DNA of 6,207 nt from Acidobacteria bacterium UBA6911 (GTDB lineage Bacteria; Acidobacteriota; UBA6911), in contig DKBB01000059.1 of NCBI GenBank assembly GCA_002451015.1, forward strand, positions 1-6,207, given 5' to 3'. A program made the translations under genes and the position numbers. Each line of letters starts with the position of its first letter. Positions within the stretch are counted from its first letter, which is position 1. Under the pieces are notes generated by a model. That model was not told the DNA's origin, ran no database searches, and worked only from the letters and a program-made list of their open reading frames with translations. Of this stretch, positions 6,193 through 6,207 are shown one piece after another.

Positions 6193-6207
6193 TTAATCTG
6201 CTCCTGG

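Larger units (their letters stand above)
5828..6207. other. AT-rich intergenic region without a complete gene
   Basis: About 380 bases precede the long - strand gene. No frame has both a usable start and a ribosome binding site. Contents include the AT-rich palindrome near 5857, a startless frame on the - strand (5935-6054), an inverted repeat at 6093-6108, the 10-base palindrome AGGAATTCCT (6116-6125), and the direct repeat GGACACCCA near the right edge. It presumably holds the promoter of the exported protein gene and perhaps the flank of a mobile element. Confidence 0.6.

Overview
The window comes from a Gram-negative-type bacterium. The evidence is a purA-free housekeeping cluster of prmC, murA and a HIT hydrolase with strong GGAG-type ribosome binding sites, facing a large exported protein with a Sec signal peptide and no LPXTG anchor. 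The prmC-murA order and the cohesin/fibronectin-type surface protein would fit a deltaproteobacterium (Desulfobacterota) or a relative. That placement is an inference from gene order and style, not proof.

Positions 1-2755 carry four genes on the + strand: the 3' part of prmC (release-factor glutamine methyltransferase), a complete murA (first committed step of peptidoglycan synthesis), a small HIT-family nucleotide-binding protein, and a small DUF3467-like protein with a near-perfect Shine-Dalgarno sequence. prmC and murA are only a few bases apart and are probably co-transcribed. A perfect 11-bp inverted repeat lies between murA and the HIT gene and may partly separate expression of the two halves. 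The run ends about 180 bp after the last gene at a very strong hairpin followed by six T (2939-2989), a clear rho-independent terminator.

Positions 3002-5827 hold one long gene on the - strand, convergent with the first block. It encodes a secreted or surface protein of about 941 residues: signal peptide, a cohesin-like domain, three tandem fibronectin type III domains, then four diverged beta-rich repeats of unknown family. The third of these repeats is interrupted by a Gly/Asn/Pro/Lys-rich linker. No catalytic domain, dockerin or membrane anchor is visible, so adhesion or extracellular scaffolding is the likeliest role.

Positions 5828-6207 are AT-rich and contain no complete gene. They hold two short palindromes, a startless open frame on the - strand that reads like the tail of a membrane protein, and, at the window edge, a 9-bp direct repeat that could mark the border of a mobile element lying outside. 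No tRNA, rRNA, CRISPR array or complete insertion sequence was seen. The most unusual object is the cohesin-FN3 protein with its unrecognised C-terminal repeats. I see no multi-gene novel system that the sequence alone would support.
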